This document shows positions 7,116 through 13,718 of a stretch of DNA of 13,718 nucleotides, in pieces. The notes under the pieces were generated by a model that had not been told where the DNA came from, did no database searches, and was given only the letters and a program-made list of their open reading frames with translations. The DNA is from Gammaproteobacteria bacterium (lineage in GTDB: Bacteria; Pseudomonadota; Gammaproteobacteria; S012-40), in assembly GCA_026982215.1 (NCBI GenBank), contig JALSHN010000295.1, positions 1 to 13,718 of the forward strand, written 5' to 3'. Position 1 is the first letter of the stretch. Each line of letters begins with the position of its first letter. The position numbers and the translations under genes were made by a program.

Positions 7116-8060
7116 ATGAATTTCGGAATCGTTTTTCCGGGGCAGGGCTCCCAGTCGTTGGGCATGCTGTCCGATTTCGCCCAACGCCCCCCAGTGCGCG
7201 AGACCTTCGAGGAGGCCAGTGAGGTCCTGGGCCTGGATCTGTGGCAGCTGTGTCAGCAAGGGCCGCTGGAACGGCTCAATCGCACCGAGAACACCCAGCC
7301 GGTGATGCTCACCGCCGGGGTGGCGGTCTACCGCCTGTGGCGGGCCGAGGGGGGCCCCGAGGCGGGCGTGATGGCCGGGCACAGTCTGGGGGAATACAGC
7401 GCCCTGGTGGCCGCCGATGCCTTGTCTTTGAGTGAGGCCGTGCCCCTGGTGGCTGAACGGGGGCGACTGATGCAGGCCGCGGTCCCCCAAGGGGTGGGGG
7501 CCATGGCCGCCGTGCTGGGACTGGACGATGACCAGGTGCGAGCCCTGTGTAGCGAGAATGCCGCCGGCAAAGTGGTAGAGGCGGTCAACTTCAATGCCCC
7601 GGGTCAGGTGGTGGTCGCCGGTCACCGCGATGCCGTCGAGCGGGTGATGGAAGCGGCGCGCCGGGCGGGGGCCAAGCGGGTGGTGATGCTGCCGGTGAGT
7701 GCGCCGTCCCATTGCGCCTTGATGCGCCCGGCCGCCGAGCGCCTCGCCGAACGCCTAGCCGAGGTGGAGGTGCGTGCGCCGCGCATCCCGGTGATTCACA
7801 ATGCCGATGTCTCCGCTCACGATGATCCCGAGGCCATCCGTGAGGTCCTGGTGCGCCAGCTCCATTCGCCGGTGCGCTGGGTGGAGACGATACGCCGTCT
7901 CACCGGTGAAGGGGTGTCCACCGCGATCGAAGCCGGCCCTGGCAAGGTGCTGGCCGGTCTCAACCGGCGCATCGATCGCGCCCTCACCACCTCGCCGGTG
8001 TATGATGGCGCCACCTTGGAGGCCGCCCTGGCGGCAATGGAGGAGCTTGCCCATGGCTGA
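7116..8060 (+). CDS. fabD: Malonyl-CoA:ACP transacylase (FabD)
   Basis: 314 residues, close to E. coli FabD (309). It moves malonyl from CoA to the ACP phosphopantetheine arm, supplying extender units to FabH and FabF. It opens with FGIVFPGQGSQS (oxyanion-hole Gln). The nucleophile is Ser90 in AGHSLGEYSAL, with Arg115 in AERGRLMQ and His199 in VSAPSHCALM; NFNAPGQVVVAG is a further family block. AAGGG at 7104-7108 lies 7 bases before the ATG. The 41-bp gap from fabH is AT-rich for this window and contains a TTGACC, but no convincing -10. The last 8 bases overlap the start of fabG. Confidence 0.96.
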   Translation: MNFGIVFPGQGSQSLGMLSDFAQRPPVRETFEEASEVLGLDLWQLCQQGPLERLNRTENTQPVMLTAGVAVYRLWRAEGGPEAGVMAGHSLGEYSALVAADALSLSEAVPLVAERGRLMQAAVPQGVGAMAAVLGLDDDQVRALCSENAAGKVVEAVNFNAPGQVVVAGHRDAVERVMEAARRAGAKRVVMLPVSAPSHCALMRPAAERLAERLAEVEVRAPRIPVIHNADVSAHDDPEAIREVLVRQLHSPVRWVETIRRLTGEGVSTAIEAGPGKVLAGLNRRIDRALTTSPVYDGATLEAALAAMEELAHG

Positions 8061-8802
8061 CGAACGACACGGAAGCATCGCCCTGGTGACCGGGGCCTCA
8101 CGGGGGATCGGACGCGCCATCGCCCTGACCTTGGGCGGACGCGGCATGGTGGTGGTGGGCACTGCCACTTCGGAGAACGGCGCCGAGGCCATCGACCAGG
8201 CCTTGAAGGAGGCCGGTATCGAAGGCGCCGGGATGGTGTTGGATGTCACCTCGCCGGAATCGGTGGAAGCCCTCCTCCGGACGGTGAATGAACGCTTCGG
8301 TGCGGTGGAAGTGTTGGTGAACAATGCCGGGATCACCCAAGACAATCTCCTCATGCGGATGGACGAGGCACAATGGGCCAAGGTGCTGGACACCAACCTC
8401 ACCTCGGTCTACCGCCTGAGCCGGGCCTGTCTGCGTCCGATGATGAAGGCCCGCTATGGGCGGATCGTCAACATCGCCTCGGTGGTGGCGGTGATGGGTA
8501 ATGCCGGTCAGGCCAATTACGCCGCCGCCAAGGCGGGGATGATCGGGTTCACCAAATCGCTGGCACGGGAGGTGGGATCGCGGGGGATCACCGTCAACGC
8601 CGTGGCCCCCGGTTTCATCGATACCGACATGACCCGGGCGCTTCCCGAGGCTCAGCGGCAGCGCCTGCTGGAGCAAGTGCCGGCGGGCCGTTTCGGTACC
8701 CCGGAGGAAGTGGCCGAGGCGGTGGCTTTCCTGAGCTCACCTCAGGCGGGCTACATCACCGGGGAGACCTTGCACGTCAACGGCGGGATGTACATGGCTT
8801 GA
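8053..8802 (+). CDS. fabG: 3-oxoacyl-ACP reductase (FabG)
   Basis: 249 residues, a classical short-chain dehydrogenase (E. coli FabG is 244). It reduces 3-oxoacyl-ACP to 3-hydroxyacyl-ACP with NADPH. The Rossmann loop TGASRGIG is at 13-20, NNAG at 90-93, and the catalytic set is Asn115, Ser143, Tyr156 and Lys160 within IASVVAVMGNAGQANYAAAK. NAVAPGFIDTDMT and the C-terminal GETLHVNGGMYMA also match. The frame is open far upstream inside fabD, but the ATG at 8053 is chosen. It follows a perfect GGAGGAG (8039-8045, 7-base spacing), and the upstream residues are out-of-frame fabD sequence. The 8-bp overlap with fabD suggests coupled expression. Confidence 0.97.
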   Translation: MADERHGSIALVTGASRGIGRAIALTLGGRGMVVVGTATSENGAEAIDQALKEAGIEGAGMVLDVTSPESVEALLRTVNERFGAVEVLVNNAGITQDNLLMRMDEAQWAKVLDTNLTSVYRLSRACLRPMMKARYGRIVNIASVVAVMGNAGQANYAAAKAGMIGFTKSLAREVGSRGITVNAVAPGFIDTDMTRALPEAQRQRLLEQVPAGRFGTPEEVAEAVAFLSSPQAGYITGETLHVNGGMYMA

Positions 8803-8804
8803 TC

Positions 8805-8826
8805 CGGCTCAGAATGGTTTGAGCCG
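8805..8826 (+). repeat. Perfect 7-bp hairpin just after fabG
   Basis: CGGCTCA (8805-8811) and TGAGCCG (8820-8826) form a perfect stem around an 8-base loop, starting 2 bases after the fabG stop. No T-run follows, so it is not a standard intrinsic terminator. It could protect the 3' end of the fabG message or act together with the next hairpin. Confidence 0.55.
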
Positions 8827-8836
8827 TCACAGAAAG

Positions 8837-8865
8837 GCGCCGGCCTCGTGTGGTCTTGCCGGCGC
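8837..8865 (+). terminator. Perfect GC-rich 8-bp hairpin between fabG and acpP (weak terminator or processing stem)
   Basis: GCGCCGGC (8837-8844) and GCCGGCGC (8858-8865) pair perfectly around a 13-base loop. The following GATTTACTT is only a broken T-run, so any termination is probably partial. It is the second of two stems placed immediately before acpP, where it could reduce read-through from the fab operon or stabilise cleaved ends. It also overlaps the candidate acpP -35. Confidence 0.45.
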
Positions 8866-8879
8866 GATTTACTTACAAT
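8851..8879 (+). promoter_or_regulatory. Candidate acpP promoter
   Basis: TACAAT (8874-8879, 5/6 to consensus) is preceded at 17 bases by TGGTCT (8851-8856), a weak -35. The start would be near 8886, leaving a leader of about 45 bases with a strong ribosome binding site. A separate promoter for acpP would fit the very high demand for this protein, but the -35 is poor and the site overlaps the hairpin. Confidence 0.4.
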
Positions 8880-8913
8880 ACCGGCCGCAGTTCGAATGCT
8901 GCGCATCATCGTT

Positions 8914-8920
8914 GGGAGGA
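8914..8920 (+). promoter_or_regulatory. Strong ribosome binding site of acpP
   Basis: GGGAGGA lies 10 bases before the ATG at 8931 within an A-rich, probably unstructured stretch (AAACAACATC). It fixes the start at 8931 although the same frame is open upstream to 8850. It fits strong translation of AcpP. Confidence 0.7.
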
Positions 8921-8930
8921 AAACAACATC

Positions 8931-9170
8931 ATGAGCGACATCGAAGAACGCGTTAAGAAGATCGTGGTCGAGCAGCTGGGCGTGAAAGAAGAACAAGTAA
9001 CCCGTGAGGCCTCCTTCGTAGACGATCTGGGCGCCGACTCCCTGGATACCGTGGAGCTGGTGATGGCCTTGGAGGAGGAATTCGACTGCGAGATTCCGGA
9101 TGAAGAGGCCGAGAAGATCGCCACCGTCGAAGACGCCATCAAATACATCGAGTCCCACGTCCAGCAATAA
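8931..9170 (+). CDS. acpP: Acyl carrier protein
   Basis: 79 residues, strongly acidic, beginning [20 protein letters not shown] and nearly identical to E. coli AcpP. The 4'-phosphopantetheine attachment serine is Ser37 (Ser36 without Met) in [20 protein letters not shown]. The acidic helix II after it is the docking face for FabD, FabH, FabG, FabF and PlsX. An unusual-looking Cys follows in EFDCEIP, where E. coli has Thr. Codons such as GAA, AAG and CTG are regular, as expected of an abundant protein. Its own candidate promoter and strong ribosome binding site lie upstream and an intrinsic terminator downstream, so a short separate acpP transcript is likely in addition to operon read-through. 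Confidence 0.98.
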   Translation: MSDIEERVKKIVVEQLGVKEEQVTREASFVDDLGADSLDTVELVMALEEEFDCEIPDEEAEKIATVEDAIKYIESHVQQ

Positions 9171-9196
9171 ATTCTCGGACGTCTAAGGACGGGAGG

Positions 9197-9230
9197 AGGC
9201 CGTGACCGTCCGGGTTTCGGCCTTTTTCTT
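9197..9230 (+). terminator. Rho-independent terminator after acpP
   Basis: AGGCCG (9197-9202) pairs with CGGCCT (9218-9223). After one T/T mismatch, the stem continues through a G-T wobble and ACC (9205-9207) with GGT (9213-9215), closing on a 5-base loop GTCCG. A TTTTCTT tail follows directly. It lies 26 bp after the acpP stop and 69 bp before fabF. An upstream GGACGG (9187-9192) could pair instead with CCGTCC (9206-9211), a mutually exclusive fold. Confidence 0.75.
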
Positions 9231-9287
9231 CAGGGGTGTCCGAGCCTGGGGGTGGAAAGGCCATGGGCAGGACACCGCACAAGCGCC

Positions 9288-9293
9288 AAGGTG
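9288..9293 (+). promoter_or_regulatory. Ribosome binding site that fixes the GTG start of fabF
   Basis: AAGGTG ends 5 bases before the GTG at 9299. The alternative in-frame ATG at 9263 would add 12 residues not found in FabF proteins and has its purine run too close to the start. Confidence 0.6.
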
Positions 9294-9298
9294 AATCC

Positions 9299-10540
9299 GT
9301 GAGCAAGAGACGAGTGGTAGTCACCGGGATGGGCATGGTTTCCCCGGTGGGCTTGGACGTGGCCAGTAGTTGGGAGAACATCCTTGCCGGCAACAGTGGC
9401 ATCGCGCCCATAGAACACTTCGACGTGAGTGCCTTTCCCACCCGTTTCGGTGGTTCCGTGCGGGGCTTCGATCCCAGCGAATACATTCCGCGCAAGGATC
9501 TCAAGAAGATGGACACCTTCATCCATTACGGTGTGGCGGCGGCGGTACAGGCCATCCGCGACGCCGGGCTGGAGGTGGACGAGGCCGAGGCGGAACGTTA
9601 TGGGGTGATCATCGGTTCCGGCATCGGCGGTATCGGCGGCATCGAACAGGGTTACCAGACCTTCCTCAAGAGTGGGCCGCGGCGCATCTCGCCGTTTTTC
9701 GTGCCCAGCAACATCATCAACATGATCTCCGGGCATGTGTCGATGATGTTCGGCATGAAAGGTCCCAACCTGGCCATCGTCACCGCGTGCACCACCGGTA
9801 CCCACAGCATCGGTGAGGCTGGCCGATTGATTCAGAGCGGCGAGGCCGACGTGATGATCGCCGGCGGTGCGGAAATGGCCACCACCCCCACCGGGCTTGG
9901 TGGTTTTTGTGCCGCCCGCGCCCTCTCCACCCGCAACGACGATCCCCAGGGGGCCAGCCGTCCATGGGACCGCGGCCGGGACGGGTTCGTGCTCAGCGAC
10001 GGTGCCGGGGTGTTGGTGCTGGAAGAATACGAGCACGCCAAGCGGCGCGGGGCACGGATCTATGCCGAATATCTCGGGGCGGGTCTGAGCGCCGATGCCT
10101 ACCACATGACCGCCCCGCCCGAGGATGGCGACGGTGCCCGACGTTGTATGCTCAACGCCCTGCGCTCGGCCGGTGTCGCTCCCGAGGCGGTGGACTATAT
10201 CAATGCCCATGGTACCTCCACGCCGGTGGGTGATGTGGCCGAGACCCGTGCCGTCAAGGGGGCTTTCGGGGAGCATGCCAAACGGCTGGCGGTCAGTTCC
10301 ACCAAATCCATGACCGGCCACCTGCTCGGTGCCGCCGGTGGCATCGAGGCCATCTTCACCGTGCTGGCCATCCGTGACCAAGTGGCCCCACCCACCATCA
10401 ATCTGGACGACCCCGATCCCGAATGTGACCTGGACTATGTTCCTCACCAGGCCCGGGAGATGAAGATCGAGGTGGCCATCTCCAACTCCTTCGGTTTCGG
10501 GGGTACCAACGGTACGGTCGTCTTCTCCCGACTTCGGTGA
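9299..10540 (+). CDS. fabF: 3-oxoacyl-ACP synthase II (FabF)
   Basis: 413 residues from the GTG at 9299, the same length as E. coli FabF and with the same N-terminus ([13 protein letters not shown]). It elongates acyl-ACP with malonyl-ACP and in gammaproteobacteria commonly performs the temperature-sensitive C16:1 to C18:1 step. The catalytic triad is visible as Cys164 in [10 protein letters not shown], His304 in NAHGTSTP and His341 in [10 protein letters not shown], with Lys336 in [37 protein letters not shown] and the closing [10 protein letters not shown] are family blocks. It follows the acpP terminator, with no obvious promoter in between, so it may depend on read-through. Its stop overlaps the GTG of pabB by 4 bp. 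Confidence 0.96.
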   Translation: MSKRRVVVTGMGMVSPVGLDVASSWENILAGNSGIAPIEHFDVSAFPTRFGGSVRGFDPSEYIPRKDLKKMDTFIHYGVAAAVQAIRDAGLEVDEAEAERYGVIIGSGIGGIGGIEQGYQTFLKSGPRRISPFFVPSNIINMISGHVSMMFGMKGPNLAIVTACTTGTHSIGEAGRLIQSGEADVMIAGGAEMATTPTGLGGFCAARALSTRNDDPQGASRPWDRGRDGFVLSDGAGVLVLEEYEHAKRRGARIYAEYLGAGLSADAYHMTAPPEDGDGARRCMLNALRSAGVAPEAVDYINAHGTSTPVGDVAETRAVKGAFGEHAKRLAVSSTKSMTGHLLGAAGGIEAIFTVLAIRDQVAPPTINLDDPDPECDLDYVPHQAREMKIEVAISNSFGFGGTNGTVVFSRLR

Positions 10541-11883
10541 ACGAGACACTGGCGGCGGAGCGGGGTTATCGGGCACGGCGCCTGGAGGGGCGGATCGACC
10601 TGCTCCACCTCCACCGCCTGGCGCCCGAGCGCTATCCCCACTTGCTGGAGAGTGCCGCGCAACACCCGCGCAGCGCCCGCTGGAGCATCCTTCCCGCCGA
10701 GCCCCAGCCTTGCGGCGAAGGGGCGTGGGCGGTATTGCACCAGCTCCAGCGTCCCTGGCCCACGGCGCGCCCCCTCGACGGTGCCCCGGATCATCTGCCC
10801 TTCGTCGGTGGCTGGTTCATCTATCTGGGGTATGAAGTCAACGCCACCGTCGAACCCGGACTCCCGCGTCATATGCCTCCCGGCTTGGCGGATGCCCGTT
10901 TGGCGTACTGTCCCGGGGCGGTGCTGGTGGACCATGTGGAGGGCTGTACCTGGCTGGTGGTCGGGGGTGAGGATCCCGAGGAGGCCTTGCTGGAGCGTCT
11001 GGCGCGCGACGTGCGCCGGGTGGACGGGGCGTCTCTCCCGTGGGAACGCCCACCGATCCTGCGCCACTGGTGCGAAGATCCCCCCGAGGCCTATCTGGAG
11101 GGGGTGCGACGGATCCTGCATTATATCCGCGAGGGCGATGTCTTCCAGGTGAATCTCTCCCGTGCCTGGCGGGGTGAGAGTGAGGGGCTGGACCCCGCAG
11201 CGCTGTATGCCCGTCTGCGACGGGCCAATCCCGCCCCGTTCGCCGCCCTGGCCACCTGGGAGGACGGCGCGGTGATCAGTTCCTCCCCCGAGCGGTTGAT
11301 CTATGGTGACGGGGAATGTCTCGAGACCCGCCCCATTGCCGGCACCCTGCCCCGAGAGGCCGACGGTGATCCCGACCGTCGCTTGTTGGGGGATCCCAAG
11401 GAACGGGCCGAACACATCATGCTCATCGATCTGGAACGTAACGACCTGGGGCGGGTCTGTCGCCCGGGGACGGTGGAGGTGGATGAGCTGATGACCATCG
11501 AATCCTACGCGCATGTGCACCATATCGTTTCCAACGTCCGTGGCCGCCTGCGCCCCGGGCTCACCCCGGCCGAAGCCATCACCGCGGTATTCCCCGGCGG
11601 TACCATCACCGGCTGTCCCAAGGTGCGGTGCATGGAGATCATCCATGAGCTGGAGGGCGAGGCCCGCGGCCCCTATACCGGCTCGTTGGGCTATCTCTCC
11701 TTCCATGGGCGGATGGATCTCAATATCCTCATCCGCAGCTTCACCCACTATCGTGACGGCAGCGCTTCGGGCCGCTTGGTACTCCGTGCCGGGGCGGGTA
11801 TCGTCGCTGACTCCCGCCCCGAGAAGGAGCTCGGCGAGACTCGAGCCAAGGCCCAGGGGCTGCTGCAGGCCCTGGAGGAATGA
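10537..11883 (+). CDS. pabB: Aminodeoxychorismate synthase component I (PabB), PIAGT type
   Basis: 448 residues, the PabB size (E. coli 453) and shorter than typical TrpE. With glutamine amidotransferase PabA it converts chorismate to 4-amino-4-deoxychorismate for folate. The N-terminal half has [10 protein letters not shown] (91-100). The chorismate-binding half has [10 protein letters not shown] (200-209), SSSPERL, RPIAGT (265-270), [12 protein letters not shown] (296-307), GGTITGCPK (354-362) and the C-terminal [17 protein letters not shown]. The motif at 266-270 is PIAGT, not the PIKGT of E. coli PabB whose Lys forms a covalent intermediate. PIAGT is also the TrpE form, and LLES is present at 36-39, so sequence alone leaves some doubt. 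The adjoining pabC and fab genes and the lack of trp genes decide for PabB. The start is a GTG overlapping the fabF stop (GTGA) with no good Shine-Dalgarno. No pabA lies in the window. Confidence 0.85.
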   Translation: MNETLAAERGYRARRLEGRIDLLHLHRLAPERYPHLLESAAQHPRSARWSILPAEPQPCGEGAWAVLHQLQRPWPTARPLDGAPDHLPFVGGWFIYLGYEVNATVEPGLPRHMPPGLADARLAYCPGAVLVDHVEGCTWLVVGGEDPEEALLERLARDVRRVDGASLPWERPPILRHWCEDPPEAYLEGVRRILHYIREGDVFQVNLSRAWRGESEGLDPAALYARLRRANPAPFAALATWEDGAVISSSPERLIYGDGECLETRPIAGTLPREADGDPDRRLLGDPKERAEHIMLIDLERNDLGRVCRPGTVEVDELMTIESYAHVHHIVSNVRGRLRPGLTPAEAITAVFPGGTITGCPKVRCMEIIHELEGEARGPYTGSLGYLSFHGRMDLNILIRSFTHYRDGSASGRLVLRAGAGIVADSRPEKELGETRAKAQGLLQALEE

Positions 11884-11886
11884 GCC

Positions 11887-12699
11887 ATGGGGGGGCGTTG
11901 GTGGCTCGATGGAAAGGAGCGCCGTGATCCCCCTCCCCTGGACCGCGGTTTGCACTACGGAGACGGCGTGTTCGAGACCCTGGCGGTGATCGATGGCCGG
12001 ATACGCCATCTCGAACGGCATGTGCAACGGTTGCAACGGGGATTGGCTCGTCTGGGGATCGACTTCCCCCAGCCGGTGGATTGGATTGATGAGTGGCAAC
12101 GGGCGGCGGCGGGCCAGGCGCGGGCGGTCCTCAAATGTCTGGTCAGCCGGGGTGAAGGCGGGCAGGGGTACCTGCCCCCCGCCCGTCCCCAGCCGCGGCG
12201 CTGGCTGATGCTGCGGCCCTGGCCGGCGGGGATGCATGCCATCAAGACACGCGGGGCCGTGGTGTGTTGGTGCCGGACGCGCCTGCCTCTCGATTCGCTT
12301 CTGGCAGGGATCAAACACCTCAACCGCCTGCATCAAGTGTTGGCGAGCGAAGAATGGCGTCGGGCGGGAGCGGACGAAGGATTGATGTGCGACAGCGAGG
12401 GCTGGGTGGTGGAGGGGAGCCGCACTAACCTGTTCCTGGTGCAACACGGGGTATTGCTCACACCGTTGTTGGACCGTTGCGGCGTGGCCGGGGTGATGCG
12501 TGAGGTGGTGATGGAACGGGCCCTCGCTCTGGGAATCCCGCTGGAAGAGCGGCGTATTTCCCCTGAAGAGGTGACGGCGGCCGAAGAAGTGTTTCTCACC
12601 AACGCCGTGGTGGGGGTGTGGCCGGTGCGCATACTGGCCGGACGGTGTTACCCCGCTCCCGGACCCATCACCCGGCGGCTGTGGGAGGCCGTGTCATGA
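11887..12699 (+). CDS. pabC: Aminodeoxychorismate lyase (PabC)
   Basis: 270 residues, a fold-type IV PLP enzyme (E. coli PabC 269). It removes pyruvate from aminodeoxychorismate to give p-aminobenzoate. The N-terminal block is DRGLHYGDGVFETL (19-32), the PLP Schiff-base lysine is Lys143 in LAGIKHLNRLHQVLA, and Glu176 sits in the cofactor-binding VEGSRTNLF. The C-terminal VFLTNAVVGVWPV resembles the family's TNS.....PV segment. A related D-amino acid or branched-chain aminotransferase is possible on fold alone, but the position after pabB and before mltG is the classical pabC site. GGAGG at 11874-11878, within the last codons of pabB, lies 8 bases before the ATG, and the gap to pabB is 3 bp. 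A G7 run begins in the start codon (11889-11895). The stop overlaps mltG in ATGA. Confidence 0.92.
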   Translation: MGGRWWLDGKERRDPPPLDRGLHYGDGVFETLAVIDGRIRHLERHVQRLQRGLARLGIDFPQPVDWIDEWQRAAAGQARAVLKCLVSRGEGGQGYLPPARPQPRRWLMLRPWPAGMHAIKTRGAVVCWCRTRLPLDSLLAGIKHLNRLHQVLASEEWRRAGADEGLMCDSEGWVVEGSRTNLFLVQHGVLLTPLLDRCGVAGVMREVVMERALALGIPLEERRISPEEVTAAEEVFLTNAVVGVWPVRILAGRCYPAPGPITRRLWEAVS

Positions 12700-13718
12700 A
12701 GGCTGTGTCTTCCCGGGCACTCTTTCGTTTGAGTGGCATCGCCGTGTTGCTCGTCAGCCTGGTGGGGGGCTGGTATTGGATTGCTCTGCGGACCTATGCC
12801 GAGAGCCCGGTGCTCAACGAGGAAGCGGTGGTCTTGGAGGTGGCCCCGGGAACCAGCGCCGTGGCCCTGGCCGAGCGGCTCGCAGACGCCGAGGTCATCG
12901 ATCAGCCGCAACGTTTCTTGTGGTTGTTGCGTTGGCGGGGCCAGGAGCGGGCATTGCAGGCGGGGGAATACGAGATCCCACCCCACATCCGCATCGAACA
13001 GCTCATCGACATCCTGGTACGGGGACGGGTACGGCTGCACAGCCTCACCGTGGTAGAAGGGTGGACCTTCGAACAATTGCGTCGAGCCCTGGCCGAGCAT
13101 CCGGCCATCCAATCCACTTTGGAGGGCGTGGGGCGCAAGGAGATCATGGCTCGTTTGGGACGACCGGGGCGCGACCCCGAGGGTTGGTTCCTGCCCGATA
13201 CCTATCTCTTTCCCAGGGGTACCCGCGACGAGGAATTCCTCGCCCGCGCCCTGGCCGCCATGGAGCGGGTGCTGGAGCGTGAATGGGCCGGTCGGGAGGA
13301 CGGATTGCCGCTGCAAGACCCCTACGAGGCCCTGATTCTGGCCTCTATCGTCGAAAAAGAGACCGCCGTTCCCGAGGAGCGTGCCCGCATCGCCGGTGTC
13401 TTCATTCGCCGGTTGCAGAAAGGTATGCGGCTGCAGACCGACCCCACGGTGATCTATGGTCTGGGCGAGGAATTCGACGGTGATCTGCGTAAACGACATC
13501 TGCGTGACCGCGGCAATCCCTACAATACCTACCGTCATCACGGTCTGCCGCCGACGCCCATCGCCCTCCCCGGACGTGACTCCATTCATGCTGTGTTGCA
13601 CCCGGCCGAGGACGACAGCCTGTACTTCGTCGCCAAGGGGGATGGCAGCCATCATTTCTCCGCCACCGTGGAAGAGCACAACGCCGCGGTGCGCCGTTAT
13701 CAATTGCGCCGGCGCGAC
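12696..13718 (+). CDS. mltG: Endolytic murein transglycosylase MltG (YceG family), 3' end cut by window
   Basis: 341 residues are visible with no stop before the window edge. E. coli MltG has 340, so only a short tail should be missing. A membrane segment at about 10-31 (LFRLSGIAVLLVSLVGGWYW) anchors the enzyme in the inner membrane. A LysM-like region follows (about 45-115, with VAPGTSAVALAERLADAEVI). The catalytic domain contains EGWFLPDTYLFPRG (162-175), then SIVEKETAVPEERARIAGVF with the expected catalytic Glu222, and MRLQTDPTVIYGLG (244-257). YNTYRHHGLPPTPIALPG and LYFVAKGDGSHHFS complete it. It cuts nascent glycan strands and is thought to end their elongation. The start ATG overlaps the pabC stop by 4 bp, with GGAGG at 12684-12688. 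In E. coli tmk and holB follow; they would be expected just outside. Confidence 0.95.
   Translation, partial: MKAVSSRALFRLSGIAVLLVSLVGGWYWIALRTYAESPVLNEEAVVLEVAPGTSAVALAERLADAEVIDQPQRFLWLLRWRGQERALQAGEYEIPPHIRIEQLIDILVRGRVRLHSLTVVEGWTFEQLRRALAEHPAIQSTLEGVGRKEIMARLGRPGRDPEGWFLPDTYLFPRGTRDEEFLARALAAMERVLEREWAGREDGLPLQDPYEALILASIVEKETAVPEERARIAGVFIRRLQKGMRLQTDPTVIYGLGEEFDGDLRKRHLRDRGNPYNTYRHHGLPPTPIALPGRDSIHAVLHPAEDDSLYFVAKGDGSHHFSATVEEHNAAVRRYQLRRRD

Noticed and set aside
9236..9298. N-terminal extension of fabF from 9236 or from the ATG at 9263
   Set aside because: FabF proteins begin at the SKRRVVVTG segment, and AAGGTG is well placed for the GTG at 9299.
9230..10576. 448-codon minus-strand open frame opposite fabF
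   Set aside because: Shadow of fabF; composition is low-complexity Gly/His/Thr and it shows no family motif or ribosome binding site.
10444..12447. Very long minus-strand open frame (667 codons) opposite pabB and pabC
   Set aside because: It lies entirely opposite confidently identified genes, its translation is rich in Pro, Gly, His and Arg with no recognisable family, and such open antisense frames are expected from third-position GC bias.
12648..13703. 351-codon minus-strand open frame opposite mltG
   Set aside because: mltG on the other strand has a complete set of family motifs over the same bases; the antisense translation has none.
1..13718. Search for CRISPR arrays, tRNA or rRNA genes, insertion sequences, attachment sites and phage or defence genes
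   Set aside because: No spaced direct repeats, transposase-like frames, tRNA-like cloverleaf or terminal inverted repeats were seen; almost every base is covered by housekeeping genes.

Overview
The window is a GC-rich, almost gap-free stretch of bacterial chromosome. It carries the conserved gammaproteobacterial neighbourhood sppA / yceF(maf) / yceD-rpmF-plsX-fabH-fabD-fabG-acpP-fabF-...-pabC-mltG. Gene order, the YceF subtype of Maf, a YceD next to L32, and the near-identity of L32 and AcpP to the E. coli proteins (compared from memory) all place it in Gammaproteobacteria. The high GC, the sppA-maf-yceD order and the added pyruvate carboxylase and pabB genes suggest an environmental, possibly Chromatiales-like lineage rather than an enteric. 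That finer placement is an inference.

Layout. (1) Positions 1-361, plus strand: the 3' end of an S49 signal peptide peptidase gene (sppA). (2) Positions 354-4207, minus strand: a compact operon pycA-pycB-yceF. It encodes a two-subunit, biotin-dependent pyruvate carboxylase followed by a Maf-family nucleotide pyrophosphatase, whose end overlaps the end of sppA convergently. (3) Positions 4208-4345: a 138-bp divergent control region with a near-consensus sigma-70 promoter (TTGACA-N17-TATCAT) for the plus strand and a weaker candidate for pycA. (4) Positions 4346-8802, plus strand: yceD, rpmF, plsX, fabH, fabD and fabG, closely spaced or overlapping. (5) Positions 8803-8930: two perfect hairpins, a candidate promoter, then acpP (8931-9170), then an intrinsic terminator (9197-9230). 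(6) Positions 9299-13718, plus strand: fabF, pabB, pabC and mltG, joined by short overlaps or a 3-bp gap; mltG runs off the window close to its expected end.

How the genes work together. PlsX, FabH, FabD, FabG, AcpP and FabF form the core of type II fatty acid synthesis and its handover to phospholipid synthesis. FabD loads malonyl groups on AcpP, FabH starts chains, FabF elongates, FabG reduces, and PlsX turns acyl-ACP into acyl-phosphate. YceD and L32 tie the cluster to ribosome and 23S rRNA biology. PabB and PabC make p-aminobenzoate for folate. MltG trims nascent peptidoglycan. Pyruvate carboxylase supplies oxaloacetate from pyruvate, so the divergent region sits between anaplerosis and lipid synthesis.

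Nothing here looks like a mobile element, defence system, CRISPR array, prophage or new gene cluster, and no gene-free stretch exceeds 300 bases. The points most worth checking are regulatory and enzymatic: a near-leaderless yceD start, hairpins on both sides of acpP, a PIAGT-type PabB, and pycAB lying between yceF and yceD.
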